DNA of 64,000 nucleotides from Linyphia triangularis. Its lineage: Eukaryota; Arthropoda; Arachnida; Araneae; Linyphiidae. How positions within the stretch are numbered: the stretch's first letter is position 1; every line of letters starts with the position of its first letter. This document shows positions 1-13,019 of the stretch, one piece after another. The notes under the pieces were generated by a model, which was given only the letters and a program-made list of their open reading frames with translations, had not been told where the DNA came from and made no database searches. The position numbers and the translations under genes are program-made. The stretch spans positions 50,845,487-50,909,486 of the forward strand of contig OZ021727.1 of the NCBI GenBank assembly GCA_963978545.1. The letters are read 5' to 3'.

Positions 1-1190
1 AAGCTGACACTGTTGCATTCAGAGTCCGTTTTTTGTAAAAGATAGAATTGGACAACTCAAAATGCTTGTATAACATGGATGAAAATGTGGTTAACGAAAA
101 TAACATTACTTTCAAGTCACCCACGCCCAGACTTGTTGGTGGCATTGTCAGAAATCAAAATAAGACCAAGTTCACATACAAATCAAGACCTCTGAGGGTG
201 GCAAAGTCAAGTCTTCTGCTGGAATCTTCTGCTTTATTGCCTTTAAATTAAGAAGTTCCACATACGGTCGGTAGGGCTGCTATCTACCGGGTAGCTACCG
301 AAAAGAGGTAGAAATGAACTCTTCGGTGGCTATAGGTAAACTTGCGCAATCCTTCTCGCGAGTGTGTGCTTACATCCTGTTCAGTACTACCCACTACCTA
401 TCTGTACTGGATATGGGGCTGGTACAAAATGCTTAAAAGAAACATAGTTGCCTCAGTCCCCATAGTCCTGGATAAGAAGAAGAAAAAAAGAAATATTAGG
501 ATTTTTGTATTAAAGTTATAAAAGTTCAAAAGTTCACGTATATTTTTTCTCCACCCCCAGCTACCTGTCCTTTTGTTCAGCAACATCTGTCCGGAGGTAG
601 AACAAGGATGTTCTATCTAGGGACAATTTTAAAGATTAACAATTTAATTTTTTATTATTATAATAATTTATTTTAGAAAATCTAAAATATATAATTATGT
701 AGCCAGATAAAATCCCCTCCAAAAAATTGTTTAACGAAGTTTCTGCTAGAAATAGGAAAATTCAAAAAATCAAAATTTGTAAATTTCGAAAAAGGTAAAT
801 TTGTACCACTGATAGAGCAGTCTCTCATACACATATGCAGTATTATAGTATGTACTTATATGCAGAATTTATAGTTTAGGTTTCTAGAATTACAAATTTA
901 TTTCCGTTCCCCGTTTTTTGTACTTTCGATTCAATTTTGGAATGGAAACTCATCATTTAACATATCCCACATATATGTAGTCTTTGTAGTTTTGTATTTG
1001 AATGTTGGCCTCATACAAACGGCCATAACCTTTTCATGAGTGAATAAGCGTCTTACTACATTATTGCTATGTAGAATCTACTAACGAAATCATTTATAAG
1101 AAATATGCATAGCAAAAACAAAAAAAACAAAAAAAAAAATCTTTTTCACATTGCACGCAAAGTCATTAGCAGTAGACTTATAAAGAGAGT
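1..1190. other. Upstream non-coding DNA
   Basis: This AT-rich stretch lies upstream of the promoter-like segment. I see no supported gene. The small ORF at 48-251 has no recognisable motif and no codon signature. Around 264-301 there is a short imperfect dyad (TAGCTACC against GGTAG-type words). An A-rich low-complexity patch lies near 1115-1140. It could be intergenic or the far end of a neighbouring gene. Confidence 0.5.
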
Positions 1191-1194
1191 TCTT

Positions 1195-1400
1195 AACAAT
1201 TACGACACTTTCTACAACGTGCCCTGGGGCTTGACAAAACGCGCTTTTTCGCGCTCATGTGTCTATTGACTTTCTTCCTTGTTCTCATTTACTGCGCATG
1301 CGTGAGACGGTCATAAGCGCGCGAAGAAATCGGGTTTGTTTCGTTTCCTATCACTTCTCAAAGCGTGGGTAGACGAGCTGGGTTGTGTTGACTTTCCCTA
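1195..1400 (+). promoter_or_regulatory. CpG-rich promoter-like segment with NRF1-type motif
   Basis: In a window of roughly 70% A+T, these 200 bases hold an exceptional density of CpG (CGCGC words at about 1239, 1251 and 1317). They also carry a TGCGCATGCG palindrome at 1293-1302 that matches the NRF1 binding core. The segment sits about 200-380 bases upstream of a start codon in good context that is directly followed by a splice donor (1578-1581). CpG-dense, TATA-less, NRF1-bearing promoters are typical of broadly expressed animal genes; that is family knowledge. Using it as the promoter of the + strand gene proposed here is inference. The same CGCGCATGCGCA-like word also occurs inside a dispersed repeat near 6901 and 13547, so the motif alone proves nothing; position and CpG density carry the argument. 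Confidence 0.55.
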
Positions 1401-1581
1401 TTAGAAAAGAAGGGAATTTGTTTATGTTGTGATGAAGAAGTCAATATTGTGATTTTTTTATTGTTTGACTTGGAACTTAATGGATTTTTATTTCAATATT
1501 CGGATTTACAGGAGGAGAAAATTGTGATTTTTTAAAAAGAAAAAGCACTGTCAATGGATTAATTTCAGATTCTTAGAATGG
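1400..1581 (+). CDS. Candidate first exon: 5' UTR plus start codon, ends ATG G|GTAAGA
   Basis: The start codon at 1578-1580 has A at -3 and G at +4, and a good donor (GTAAGA) follows at 1582. The coding part of this exon is therefore four bases, leaving phase 1. Joined to the candidate exon at 32444, it reads MGANTS, with Gly2 and Ser6 as in N-myristoylated proteins. The upstream leader contains several short upstream ATGs, each closed quickly by an in-frame stop, so part of the leader may itself be spliced (an AG at 1566-1568 could be an acceptor). Unspliced, the frame closes after 11 codons. The transcription start was not determined. Recognition depends on the match in phase with the downstream exons, not on the exon itself. 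Confidence 0.5.
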
Positions 1582-2549
1582 GTAAGAATGATTTATTAAT
1601 TAATTTTAATTAGTATTTCTTGTATTTTAATTTTGTTGATTCTTTTTAGTTAACTCAAAATTCAAAGTTGAATTGCAAAAACATTAAAAATGTACACAAA
1701 CTTACAATTGCTTTAAAGAAATTAAAAATTTTATTTGAGTTGTAATTTAAAAAAAAAAAAATAATAATAAATAAAAAAATCAAATGATGCATAACTAGTT
1801 TAAAAAATAATTTGAAATTTTTAACTTTGCTGCCATTGTAACACAACTAAAATTTAGTAAAAAATAAATTACTTATTAACAATGCTTCGTAAATATTTAA
1901 TTTTGGGACCTTATATTGAAATATCCTAATTATCTGGAACTTTCACTCATAAAAATAAATGTTTGCCCCTTATATTATATTTCTTCAATTATTATTTCTC
2001 TTAAATTGAATGAATTCAAAGAAAGAAAACTATTGCTATGTTTCTTTTATTCTATGCTCCTTAAAGACATTTGGGTATTGTTATAGTATTATTTTTTGCG
2101 ATATAATTCCTTGTATTTTTGATAAAAAAAAATCCTTTACAAAATCAAAACTAAGCACTCATATCCTGTGCTAGCTCATTTGTACAAATCTCAGAACAAA
2201 CCAAAATATAATTTTGAATACCTTAGTAACTTGAAGGAACACATCGTAAAAAAAAAACTTTCCATAAAAAAGCGCAAATTATGATTTCTAAAATGCCGAA
2301 GAAAATTCTTAGTTTTTAAGTACAAAAACTAGTAAAACTATATATTATACGATCAATAACATGACACATTATTCATCAAGTCGATAAATCTATCGACATA
2401 AAAATTCATAATTTCTATTTAACTAAGCTATTATAAGAAGAAATTTTTTCTTTTACTTACAAATATAATACTTTTTTCTCTGAGACATTTATTCCCAATA
2501 AAATCAGCTCATCTATTTATATCCATTGGCTTATATTCTTGCTTAAATA

Positions 2550-3420
2550 ATCCTGATTGACAATAATAGTTTTGCAATTAAAAATAATTTATAAAACAAT
2601 TATTATAAATCAGAATTTTTTGATTACGGATATAAATGTCATCTAAATTTATAAATTTTAGGTTTATTCCATTAAAATAATCCGTTCAAAATTCTGATAC
2701 TTCTACAGAATTGACAAAATAATTATTTAAAAAGAGTAATTATGTAAATACAACTCCTACTTGAGATATTCGTTAAATTCGTAGTTATGAAACTTACAAT
2801 ACGAGTATGAATAATATTAAACTAGAAGACAAATTATTGTTGAGGAAAATAAACCTTGATTGACAAAAGATTGTCTTCAATCATTTCTTCCAGTTTGATA
2901 TATTTCACATTATTACTTCTCAAAAAAAGTTAAATAAATAATGCATAGGATTTACAAAATTTTTTAAACTTAGTAATTATGAAATTTGCAATATAAATAT
3001 GAATAACATTAAAATATAGGATAAACTATTCCCAGGAAAATAATATTAGATTGACAACACACAGAAAAAATTAATATTGTGTTAAATCATCCCTCCCAGC
3101 TCGACGTACTTTCTATTGTTACTTCGCAAACGAGACTAATAAATAACACCTAGAATATACGAAATTCGTTAAACTTCTTAATTGAGAAACTTTCAGTATA
3201 AATGTAAACAACGCATAAACCTCATTAAACAAGATAATAAAGTAATATCGAGGTAAAAAAATTAATGAATAAACTGACTAAAATATCATTGTATTAAATA
3301 ATTCCACCCAGTTCGACATACTTTCTATGATTTTCCAAACGGATTATAATAAATAATACCTTGGAGTTTCTACTTTCATTTAAAGCAATTATAAATAGAA
3401 GTATGAAATAATCAGAGGCG
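2550..3420. repeat. Diverged tandem repeat, unit about 190-210 bp, about 3.5-4 copies
   Basis: Blocks recur in the same order: GTTAAA followed by AATTATGAAA-like, then AATATGAATAA-like, ATTGACA, CAGTTCGAC-like and ACTTTCTA. The anchor TTAAA falls near 2773, 2964, 3169 and 3380, giving spacings of about 191, 205 and 211 bases. The ATTGACA word recurs near 2555, 2711, 2858 and 3050. Copies are clearly diverged, so the array is old. No coding frame is maintained across units. Confidence 0.65.
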
Positions 3421-4379
3421 CATTTCCTGAGTTATTACAAAGACTCATGCTCATGATTTTACAGTCAAGTTTTCAAGCTTCGCTGGTATCCGATTCGTGA
3501 ATAAATCCTCCCGAATCTGTCTAACTCCTTATTCCTTCCACACTCCGTTGGGTACTGAGGATTTGTTGAACTTTATGCACGCTTCGATTACCAAAGTGTG
3601 GTTCCGCCCGATCTTTTTAGGATCTTCTGTATCACTTACAATACAATTCACATTCCCCAATAGAAGGTACTTTGCCAATATTCAATGCAAGTTCTGCATA
3701 ACTTACAGTAATAGTAGAACTTTCTTTACTGTCACTTAAGTTGAATCATTTGCTCAAAAATTTCCTATGAGAGACTTAATGAAGAGTGTTTCACATGTAT
3801 TTCCGCAATGTTATGCTGAATATCTTTAGAAAGGTCTTGGTTTTGTCATATAAAATCCATAAATAAAGTCCCCTTGCACATTTAAAATGTATTATAGATG
3901 ATAGAACACAAGTTACACTAATCCTAATTTTATAAAGAAGGAAAAGTTATTGATATTTTAAATTCTTTTGTTCGAAGATATTATATTAAACTAACCTTGC
4001 TAGATCATGAATGCTGGAATAGAAGTTGGCTAGAAATTATATACTACTTCACATGGTAAAACTTTGCACTTTGAAATATCCCATAAAATTCAACTAGTAA
4101 AAACTCATCAAAAGTTCAATGTAGATTAACATTTTCCAATTGAAGTTACATGTTGGATATCAAAATCTTTTTTCTCTTGGCGCTAAAAATGAGCAAAAAA
4201 GAATTCGTTTGAGTTAAATTTTCTTATCTTAAGCTTAATAATGTGGTTAAATAATCATAGTTTGTTTGTTTTTTAATATTTTTTTTTAATGTTTTTGAAC
4301 AAAGTGTTCAGAAAATAAACTTTTAAGAAATTGAGTTCTAGATTTAATGCATAACGACGGCTTCTACTCTTTATGGTTC

Positions 4380-4625
4380 ACCCTCTATAAGATACCTACC
4401 GACCGATGGCCTTTCAGTGTACGAAATATGTTACGCAATATGCATGCCAAATTTGATAAGGAGACATCGATTAGTAAAAAAGTCTTCGTAAGAAAATGCC
4501 CTAGTACATACACGGTTTGAATTTTATCAATATATATAACTAAGTGGGCTTCGTCAGTAACACTCGACAACATCTGAAGGTTTTTAAACCCTATTTCGTT
4601 TGCTTTTCAAACCTGGTTAGCTTTG
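4380..4625 (-). pseudogene. Possible decayed mariner/Tc1-type DDE transposase fragment
   Basis: The minus-strand frame through 4385-4573 reads ANEIGFKNLQ just upstream of its first Met, then MLSSVTDEAHLVIYIDK. The order F-A-N-E-...-L-...-(S/T)-D-E-A-H followed by Y-(V/I)-x-K about ten residues later resembles the catalytic-core region of IS630/Tc1/mariner transposases, where DEAHF and GYVNKQN follow each other. Downstream similarity fades and no convincing N- or C-terminal domain was found at the expected sides. A TGA lies just upstream in frame. This is a weak call; it could be chance similarity in AT-rich DNA. Confidence 0.28.
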
Positions 4626-6600
4626 GTTTCTAAAAGAGTAGATGTCTTTAGAAAACGCACTCGCATAAAATGATTTTGTATCATAATCAGTAGAAAAGCA
4701 CAAACGTTTAACTTCATCCTATTCATTCGAACATTTAGTATATTCCCCAGAAGATTTTTTCTATTCCTACAAGTGGACTCCTTAGAAAGAACAAACCTCC
4801 TGCATAGAACTGTTTCGAATTCTTCAACAACCTCATTCTCAATGCAAGCTAGGCTGCTTCTAGGATATCTTCCAGCAATTTGTTTAGAATTTCAATTTTC
4901 AAAACTTCCATATACGTTCTCATTTGCTCATTGAAAAACGTTGGCTCCAAATATTTTAAATGTTTAGCACGACACGTTTTTGTTCCGAGATGCAATTAAA
5001 CGACAGGGGTTGACAATCTGCATATACAATTACGGCTTTTTTTGGACGTGTAAGAAAATTGTACAGATTGATGAGACGCATGATCTGGAATACGAACTAT
5101 TCTAATCAGAGCTCAATTCATATAAGGGAGGATTTTTATTGTAAACAGTTTTGTTTAATACCAGGGATATTTAACAAAAAAAATACCTTGTTGGGTCATG
5201 AACCAGATGTAAGTTTACTTACATATCTTGAAACATGAAAAAAAAATTCTCTTGACGCTTTAGCAACTATTCAAAAGTTTCATGCAACTCATTCTTATTC
5301 AATTGTTGTTTCATCGATGAACTGAACAAACTGTCTCCGTTAGACCATTTTAAAGCTATTTTGTATAAACAGTCACAATAAGAAATATTCCACGTACTGC
5401 TTTAAATCCTCTACTATTGAACTGTGAATACAACATGGAGTTATCGTTTTGAACTTAAGTTCTCACTTAAAAGGATGTTTACAGTTCACAACTGCTTTTT
5501 GAAGATGTAGTTGATGGCTTGATCATTTTGTGGCTAACGGAGCGTAGAATCCTATGGTGGTGAAGAGATTACACACAAAAAAGTTGATGTTGATGTTATG
5601 TGAGGCACGTGTTTTTACGTTACTTCGTTGAACTCAGTTGTGTTTCAGAAAATACAACAATTTTAGTTGAATTTTATTCGGCATGAGTATATTTTTTATT
5701 GAAATTCATTTATCTGATAAAATGCTCTCATGATATTTATTAGATATTTATACTTTTTTATAAATTATATTTGGACATTGAAAATTAAGTAAAAACAGTT
5801 ATTTGAACTCTTTCTAACAAATAAAAAATAGATCGGTTGACAGTCAAATGGAAACCTGCAACTTATTTTCATCTAAATATTTTTGTTGATAATTTCTTCT
5901 TTTCTAGGATACGCATTGCGTTATAGTTCTAGGTAACACTTTAAAAAAAGACGTATCTTCACAAAACCTTCTCATATAGTAATATTTTGATTGTTAAAAA
6001 TGTTAAATTATATCTTTCAGAGTAATTGATGTTCGATTTAAAAATATTCAAAATAAAATTATCTTGTTAAAAACTGCAGAAAAATATAAATAATTTCACA
6101 CATCAATTTCCGAATGCTTTTAAAAATAATTAATGTGTTTATAATAAGTATTTTTATTCACTTTGGTTGAATGATGATCTATGAACTTTATGAAACTTGG
6201 CTTGATTTTTATTAAGAAACATTGATTTTACAGTAAGTTAATTTTTTTAGTAAGTACAGTTTCTCTTATCAAGGTTTTCATTTATATAATTATTAAATTT
6301 AAAATGGTTTGAAACATTACAAAATAAATTAATTTAGAATAATGAACTGTCCACTTTTTTGCTTATAATTTTAACACTCTTGTTTTGACTGTGATATTGT
6401 GATTAAAAATAATAGGTTTTTCAGATTTTCGGAGTGAAAACAATGATTCAACTACAATAGTTACAATTCGTAAAAAGTTATTTTATAATTTGTTTAATTT
6501 GGGTATCAGATCGGAAAGTTTTGGAAAAAGATAAATTGTATTAGAATTGGTTTGAGTTCTCAATATTTTCCTTTACTGTCATATTTTTTTTTTTTTTTTT

Positions 6601-6676
6601 TTACTTTCAATTACCCACATGTATACATAGGGTAATGAAAGTAGTATTCGGTCAACAACAACAACAAAAAAATGCT

Positions 6677-6715
<39 letters not shown>

Positions 6716-7420
6716 ATTTCTCTACGTTTTGGAACATCTTGATTTCAAAAAAAGTGATCTAGAAAAAATGTCTGTCTGTCTCTGTGTGTGTGTCTGTGTA
6801 TGTGGTCAGCAAAACACCCGAACAAATTCACCTACAATATTCAAATTTGATGTGCTGGTTGATGGTGGCCATGGGATCTACCATTAAGATTTTCGTCAAA
6901 ATCGCGCATGCGCATAAGGTAGCTGCCATTGAAAAAATCATTTCAGTAATTACTAAAAAACGGCTCTAACGATTTTGATCAAAATCGCTGTGGTAATGCC
7001 TCTAAAGGTGTTCTAAACGTCCCTAACTACGAAATTTTCGTGAAAATGCTTTAATGGCTTAAAATGTATAAAAGCAAATATCTTTAACACAGAGTTCTTT
7101 TTCCTTGAGGAGCATACCTCATCAACGATCTTTTTTTCTTTTCTCCTCAGTTTCAGTTATAAGCAAGGATTATATATGAATTATCGAAAAGTATATCACC
7201 AAAATCATAATTTTGGCGTAGTGTTTTTTTTTTTTTTAATTTTTATTTTTTAAACCCAAACAAGAATTATTGCAAAAAATATCGCCAAACTGGTCTCTTT
7301 TGAAAATGAATGATGAAAATATAAAAAAGGTAAATGACACAAATCCACCTCAGTATTACAGTGTAATTGAAAGTTGTGCGATGATCCACATCCCTAGATT
7401 TTTTAAAGTACCAGTGTAAT
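6601..7420 (+). repeat. Dispersed repeat family X, copy 1 (with terminal palindrome)
   Basis: This segment aligns with the reverse complement of 13020-13826 over about 800 bases. Shared landmarks in order are: a short palindrome around ATTACCCA/GGGTAAT (6603-6641), a long T run, TCTAGAAAAAATGTCTGTCTG (6759 on), a CGCATGCGCA-type word, TAATGCCTCT, AACACAGAGTTCT, TATCGAAAAGTATAT, TTTTGGCG, ATCGCCAAA, AACTGG, and GTGTAATTGAAAGTT. The copies are diverged, with scattered indels. I do not recognise the family; the terminal palindrome and lack of an obvious transposase suggest a non-autonomous element. Confidence 0.75.
7308..7420 (+). other. Conserved mini reading frame inside repeat family X
   Basis: From the ATG at about 7308 a short frame ends in YYSVIESCAMIHIPRF and stops. 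The other copy, on the minus strand at 13020-13139, starts with MNEN and contains YYSVIESFAMFDSPRF in the same relative place. Several differences fall at third codon positions, for example TAC/TAT. The frame could be a relic of a protein encoded by the autonomous parent, or simply the best conserved stretch of the repeat. Two copies are too few to prove coding. Confidence 0.3.
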
Positions 7421-9741
7421 AAATTATTTTACTTTTCTTGTTTTTGTAATTCTCAAGTGATTGATGAACTCTCAGGGAATTTATTCTTAAATTTTGAATT
7501 AAAAGAAACACAATAATTGCACGCAGTATAAAAATTTGTTTAAATGCACCATATATGGGTCATAATATAAACTAACATTCAATACTAAAACCTATTTTAT
7601 TTTATTTATAAAATAAAATCTTGAATATTGGAAAAAGACATAATTACGCAAATTTCTAACAATTTATTTTATTTTAGAAAACCTAGTATTTCTATTCGTG
7701 CGATAGCAATCAAGTCAGCTAACGATAACAAATCAAATTGCGGTGGCCAGTTATCTAATCAATCATCGAGCTATAAAAAATCCTCAAAATACATTTGACC
7801 TACCATTATTTCCTCTAATGCCTCTAATCATTAACAATAGTAATAGCCACACCCGCAGTTCCATCATCTGATCGATCACTACAGAATTTAATCCTTCATA
7901 TAAAAAAATCCTAAAATTCCGAAGACCAAATTTAATGCATCTAACTGAAAGTGAAATAAAAATAAATGAAAGCTCATCACAGCATTAAATTCCACGTGTC
8001 TGCCTGAAGTCCAGTAAGAAAATCCGTCCTGAATCTTGCGATTAATTACTCTGCCATCGTCAATAGCAAGGAAGAATGAGCATCCATTGACAAATGAGAG
8101 CGTTCACCCTTACAATTCATAATCGAGAAAGAGGTTCGGCCATTTGCTTAAGATAATCTTCTCCATCCGAGCCACGCCAAGACAGGCCCCGTGGTTATAA
8201 TGTGTCAAATTGTAGGGTGGAAAACGAGAAATCCGTTATCGTACTATTTCACCTTTCATTCTTGGACGTTATTTTTCTCTAAAACTGATCTCATATGCCT
8301 CACTTTATTGTTATTGTGATGAAGGAAATGACCTTCGATGAATATTGTGGATGTTGTTATTTTAGTCTCTATTTCATCTTTATATTAGTTCTATAAAGTT
8401 TTTCCATTCAATCCCTTTATTGAGCAAGAGGCTGAATGTAGTATTACGGTTGATGTATTAAAATTAAAAAAACAATCACTTATAAAGGACTGACTTAGAA
8501 AAAATAAGATGTACGCAATATTTTCTTTGGAGGCAGATTGACTAGGTTCGTATGTTGATTGTAATATACACAAAAAATTGAATTGAACTATATCAAATAA
8601 ATGAACATTTCTCGTGACCAACTCTCTATGCAAGCTGATTTGAAATCTTTAGCATTCTATTATAACGTTTAAGTTGTAAAACTGATTCTATTAAAAACAT
8701 AGTCAGCCAGTTTTTAAGAAGGTTGATTCACATCTTAAAAAGTTAATTTGCTTTTTTTTTTTTTTTTTAACTTAATTTACCTTTTTTTTCTTAAATATTT
8801 AAGTTGTTGGTATAATAATTACTTTTGTAATCTTATGGAATTCATTAACTTTGTCGCTGCTTGCTTTCAAAACGTAATTCACAAGTTCGTTAAAAACTGG
8901 CCCGTTAACTAAAACAGAATAGTTCCACCCACAAGATTTTGGTTTATTACCTGATGTTGTAAGAACATAACAAATATTTAACACTTGTAAAAACATTAAT
9001 AGAATTTTTTTTCGCAGTTTCGTCATTTCATTCACATGTGAAAATGTTGTAATGGTGATTTCAGGAAGAACAATTATTCATATTTATTAAGGACAATTTG
9101 TACATCTATTGATAGATTAGTTATGAATTCAATTTACTTCATGTTTTATGAATTACTAATTTTGTTTTTTGGATCAACTGAGTTTGATGTATTTTTTAAT
9201 AAGTAGTTTTGTAATAAAAACCTATCCATTTTTCTGTAATTTTCATCGAAATTATTATAAGATTTTCAATCAATGTCTGTCTATGATAGCGAATATTTAA
9301 ATCATGTATAAATATTTGTGAAATGATAACGAAAAAGCAAATGATAGTCGATAGCAATTATCAATAAAAATAGGATAGACACAAGGTATTTTGGTAATAG
9401 AAACCTTAGTTGTAAAACGTTATATAACCTCACATAATAAACATTTGTGTCCAACTAATGTATGTCGTCATGACATTTTGTAAGAAAATGTAAGTGTTTT
9501 TATGGCATTGTACAGTTTTATTGGGAATTTATTTCTCAATTAATTTATGTCCAATTTATATAACAAAACGAAAAAACTTACATTTTTGTATTAGCACATT
9601 GGGTTCAAAGTAATAATAGGTAGCATACATAGAAACAATAAATTATGCTTTTCAAAACTAACATGAATACACCAGCACATACAAAAGCTCAAGTTCAATA
9701 AACCATATCTAACAAATTCAAAATCGACAATCGGCTGTTAT

Positions 9742-10152
9742 CTAAATTTGATATGAAGTTATACATCTTGAAGATAAATAACAGTCTCCAAATGGTTTTG
9801 GATCTGCAAAGCGTAACCGCTTGTGCCCAAGTTGAGCTAAGGGTACAGTTAGACATCGGTCTTCACCCGCAAACCAAATTCTCTCTGAATTCTGTTGTAT
9901 CGGTGGCAGCAGAGGCTTCGGTTCGATGAACACTCTACACATTTGCATTCAGCGGTAACACTTTAAACACTTGTCCCAGAAACGCCCATGGAAACTACTC
10001 ATTAAAGACCACATCACGTGGTTACCTTTGTCTATAGCTGCTTCCTGTACAATGCTTGCGTCTATTTTTTTTTTTTCAAGAAACAAGACACCACGTTTTA
10101 TAAGAATGAATAGAAGAGAATGATATTGTATTATTAGTCTGTCTAACTTCAA
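9742..10152 (-). other. Two abutting small ORFs of unknown meaning
   Basis: The minus-strand frames 10152-9949 (67 codons) and 9948-9742 (68 codons) lie head to tail in one frame, separated by a single stop. Together they form about 136 codons with one interruption in a patch of higher GC than its surroundings. I recognise no domain, signal peptide or splice site pair. It may be a fragment of a repeat or a degenerate gene; it is recorded because a single-stop frame of this length is uncommon here. Confidence 0.2.
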
Positions 10153-13019
10153 TTCTGTATTCTCAGACCTTTATTTCCGAAGTTTACTCTGGTATTCAGC
10201 TATTCGGGTTAACGATATTTCATTGTAAACTTTAATTGCACAAAGGATTGTTTCTGACAGGGAGTTGAATTGGGATATTGATATTGTTACACCTCTTGTA
10301 CAGACTTTTAATTCAAAATATATGTCTTTGTTGTATGTGAATGCATGTTTTATTGAAATTAAAACACTGCTCTATTTTTGTGAGACAATGAATTGTGTTA
10401 AATAATATGTAACACATTTAACAAGTTTCTGAACTAATTTCTTAATCAAAAGATTTCGAAGACAGTTTTTAATCAAACTATTTTTCAAAATGTTTATAAA
10501 GAAACTATCCTCATAAAGCATTAGTTCACTACTCCATTCTTAACGATGTCAAATTATGAACCATTTAAAATACATTAGAAACATAACAGTAAAAATGACT
10601 AAGTTCGATATTTATTGCATTGTTCATAAAGTCATGAAAAAGAGTAGGATCCGTAAAGCCCGTTGGCTTCAAAAATATAATCATATTTTATAATCATGCA
10701 AATAAAAATTGGTTAAATAAATGTATTATACACATAATTAAACAAGTCTTTATGTTTTACTTACCTAGTTTTTTTGTGTTATTATAAAAAGCACAAAAAA
10801 TAGCCAAGTAAAATAAAAACTAATTATTGAAATATGTTTATAACATATCTTGAGTTAACAAACTTTAATAATATGTCGATAAAATAAAGATTATATATTT
10901 GAAAAAAAGATTAAATAATTGTTTGGAAACTTTTTTTACCAATTTGAGCTTGACACTTGAAGGACTCGATTATTTTTATGGCTGATCAATGAATAAATAT
11001 CAAAGTTTGCCCCATTTGGTACTTTAGTCGATTGCGAACCTTGTCCTTTGAGAACTAATTGCCAGAATCCCACTTTTACATGGCGTAATTGAGCGTAAAG
11101 TGTATCGAAATTATTTAAAAATTGATAAAATGAAAATACACAGGCTTTAAGAGCTCAGTACACCAACATTATGAGTGTGAGTATTACCGTTACTTTTTTT
11201 CCACAAACCATCGGGATCACCCGATTCATATTTCCTGTGAATCATTGAATAATCATTATCCTTGAATACAATTAGTATTTTAAGTAGATATCCTTGTTCA
11301 AACAATAGTTATAAAGATTAATTGATTGAGTTTATAGGAAATGGAATTGGGTTATTAATAAAATACAAAAGAATGAATCTGAAATGTTTTTATTTTACCT
11401 TAAACTATGGCTGAAATACTACCTATGTGTAAATTTTTAAGTCAGCTATTTCATTTTAATGACCAATGAATTTGTACATTTTATATTTGTAAAATATAGT
11501 TTTAAAATGTTATAATGTATAACTTACCTAGTGGAAAGTGCTACCTAGTGCTTCACCTACATCAATCCCATATTTCATACATCTGTATTCCTTCAATATT
11601 ATATTGAAATAGTAGTGTTACTCAGTTACACTAGATGAGTGTTATATTAAGTGAAGTGGTAGCTGTCTAAAGTATGGATAATTGCATGATACTAAATTTG
11701 TATTTCTTTATATTTTTTTGAACCAGAATTTGATGGACAATAACTGAACATCTAAAACACATTTAAAGAAACTATAAGGCAAAGTTATTTGATGTAAATT
11801 TGTAATAGGAGAGCTGGTGGGAGAGAACGTTTTTCGAATATGGTGTAGTATGTGATCTGCCTTGTACTCAGATTAATTGTTGAAATAAAATATTTGAGTA
11901 GGAATGTTTAAAGATCCTACAAACTTTTCCCTCAGGAAGCATAATAATACTGCACAATCTTCACACCTCACCAACATTACAATAATGAGCGCTTAAAATT
12001 TGATTCTAGTTGAAAGGCATAAAGTTTGAATTTAATGAAGAGTTTTAGTCGAAAATATGCAATTTTAAGTATCTAAATATATTTAAATTACTGCTTCATT
12101 TTTTAATTAAGTTCAATCTAAAATTACATTTTTTCACGGTTCTAAATTTTAAGGTTCAATCAAAGTTAACGAAAAGTTATAAGTACTCAATTATAGGGTT
12201 AACCATTACTTAATTGAAATATAAAAATTATGTTATTGTTTTTTAATATTATTATTTTTCTTTATGTTAGATATTTAATACTATATGCACCAATTTTCAA
12301 GTATGTATTTTTCATGCCTAAAAGTATCACTTTAATTTCATGTCCCCTTTAAAACTTTTTAGCTATATTTATGAGCTAAATAAGATAAAAACTTTGAATT
12401 TAGTACAGTAATGTCAAATAACGGTCCTTACATAGTATTTAAATCTTCTATCAAAGTTAAAGGCTGAATTATAATGACCGGTGTAATCTATATTTAATTT
12501 GCACATATTTTAAAAATTAAATCCTCTTATCTTAGATTTATAACTTTTCAATGATCTAATTATTAAATGCTATATATATATTCAAATTTACAATTCTTTA
12601 TTTTGTCTGGAAGTATGCTTTTCATATCGATTATCAAATATTTTCTGTAGCTTTTTTTTTATATAAAATTTCATTTTAGGAGGATTTTTTTAACATTTTA
12701 TATTTACTGATTTGATCATTTAAGATAAAATCCTCATATTTGGTACAGAAATTAGAAATGCAGACTAATCACAAAATAAAATTTCTATATTTCTATGTTT
12801 GAATTGTGAAGAAATATTGTTTAAGCTCTTTTCATTTAAGCTTATTGAAGAAAATTTTATCCCAAATATATTTCAGTTTTCAAGTGACCATTATAAATAT
12901 TGCATTTGTAAACCTAGAGTTTTTCCTATGTCATTCATATTATTTAACTTTAAAATCATATAGAAGAATCGATATCCATTTGATATATATATTAAGTAAT
13001 GTGTGGTTTCATTGACAAT

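Noticed and set aside
398..586. Small minus-strand ORF near the left edge
   Set aside because: Composed partly of a Phe-rich A/T run; no start context or homologous motif.
4780..5060. C-terminal end of a mariner-like transposase
   Set aside because: Faint similarity (AGGLFF-like) lies on the wrong side of the DEAH-like segment for one minus-strand gene.
6895..6915. NRF1-type site as a promoter signal
   Set aside because: The CGCGCATGCGCA word lies inside dispersed family X and recurs in the other copy, so it is repeat sequence.
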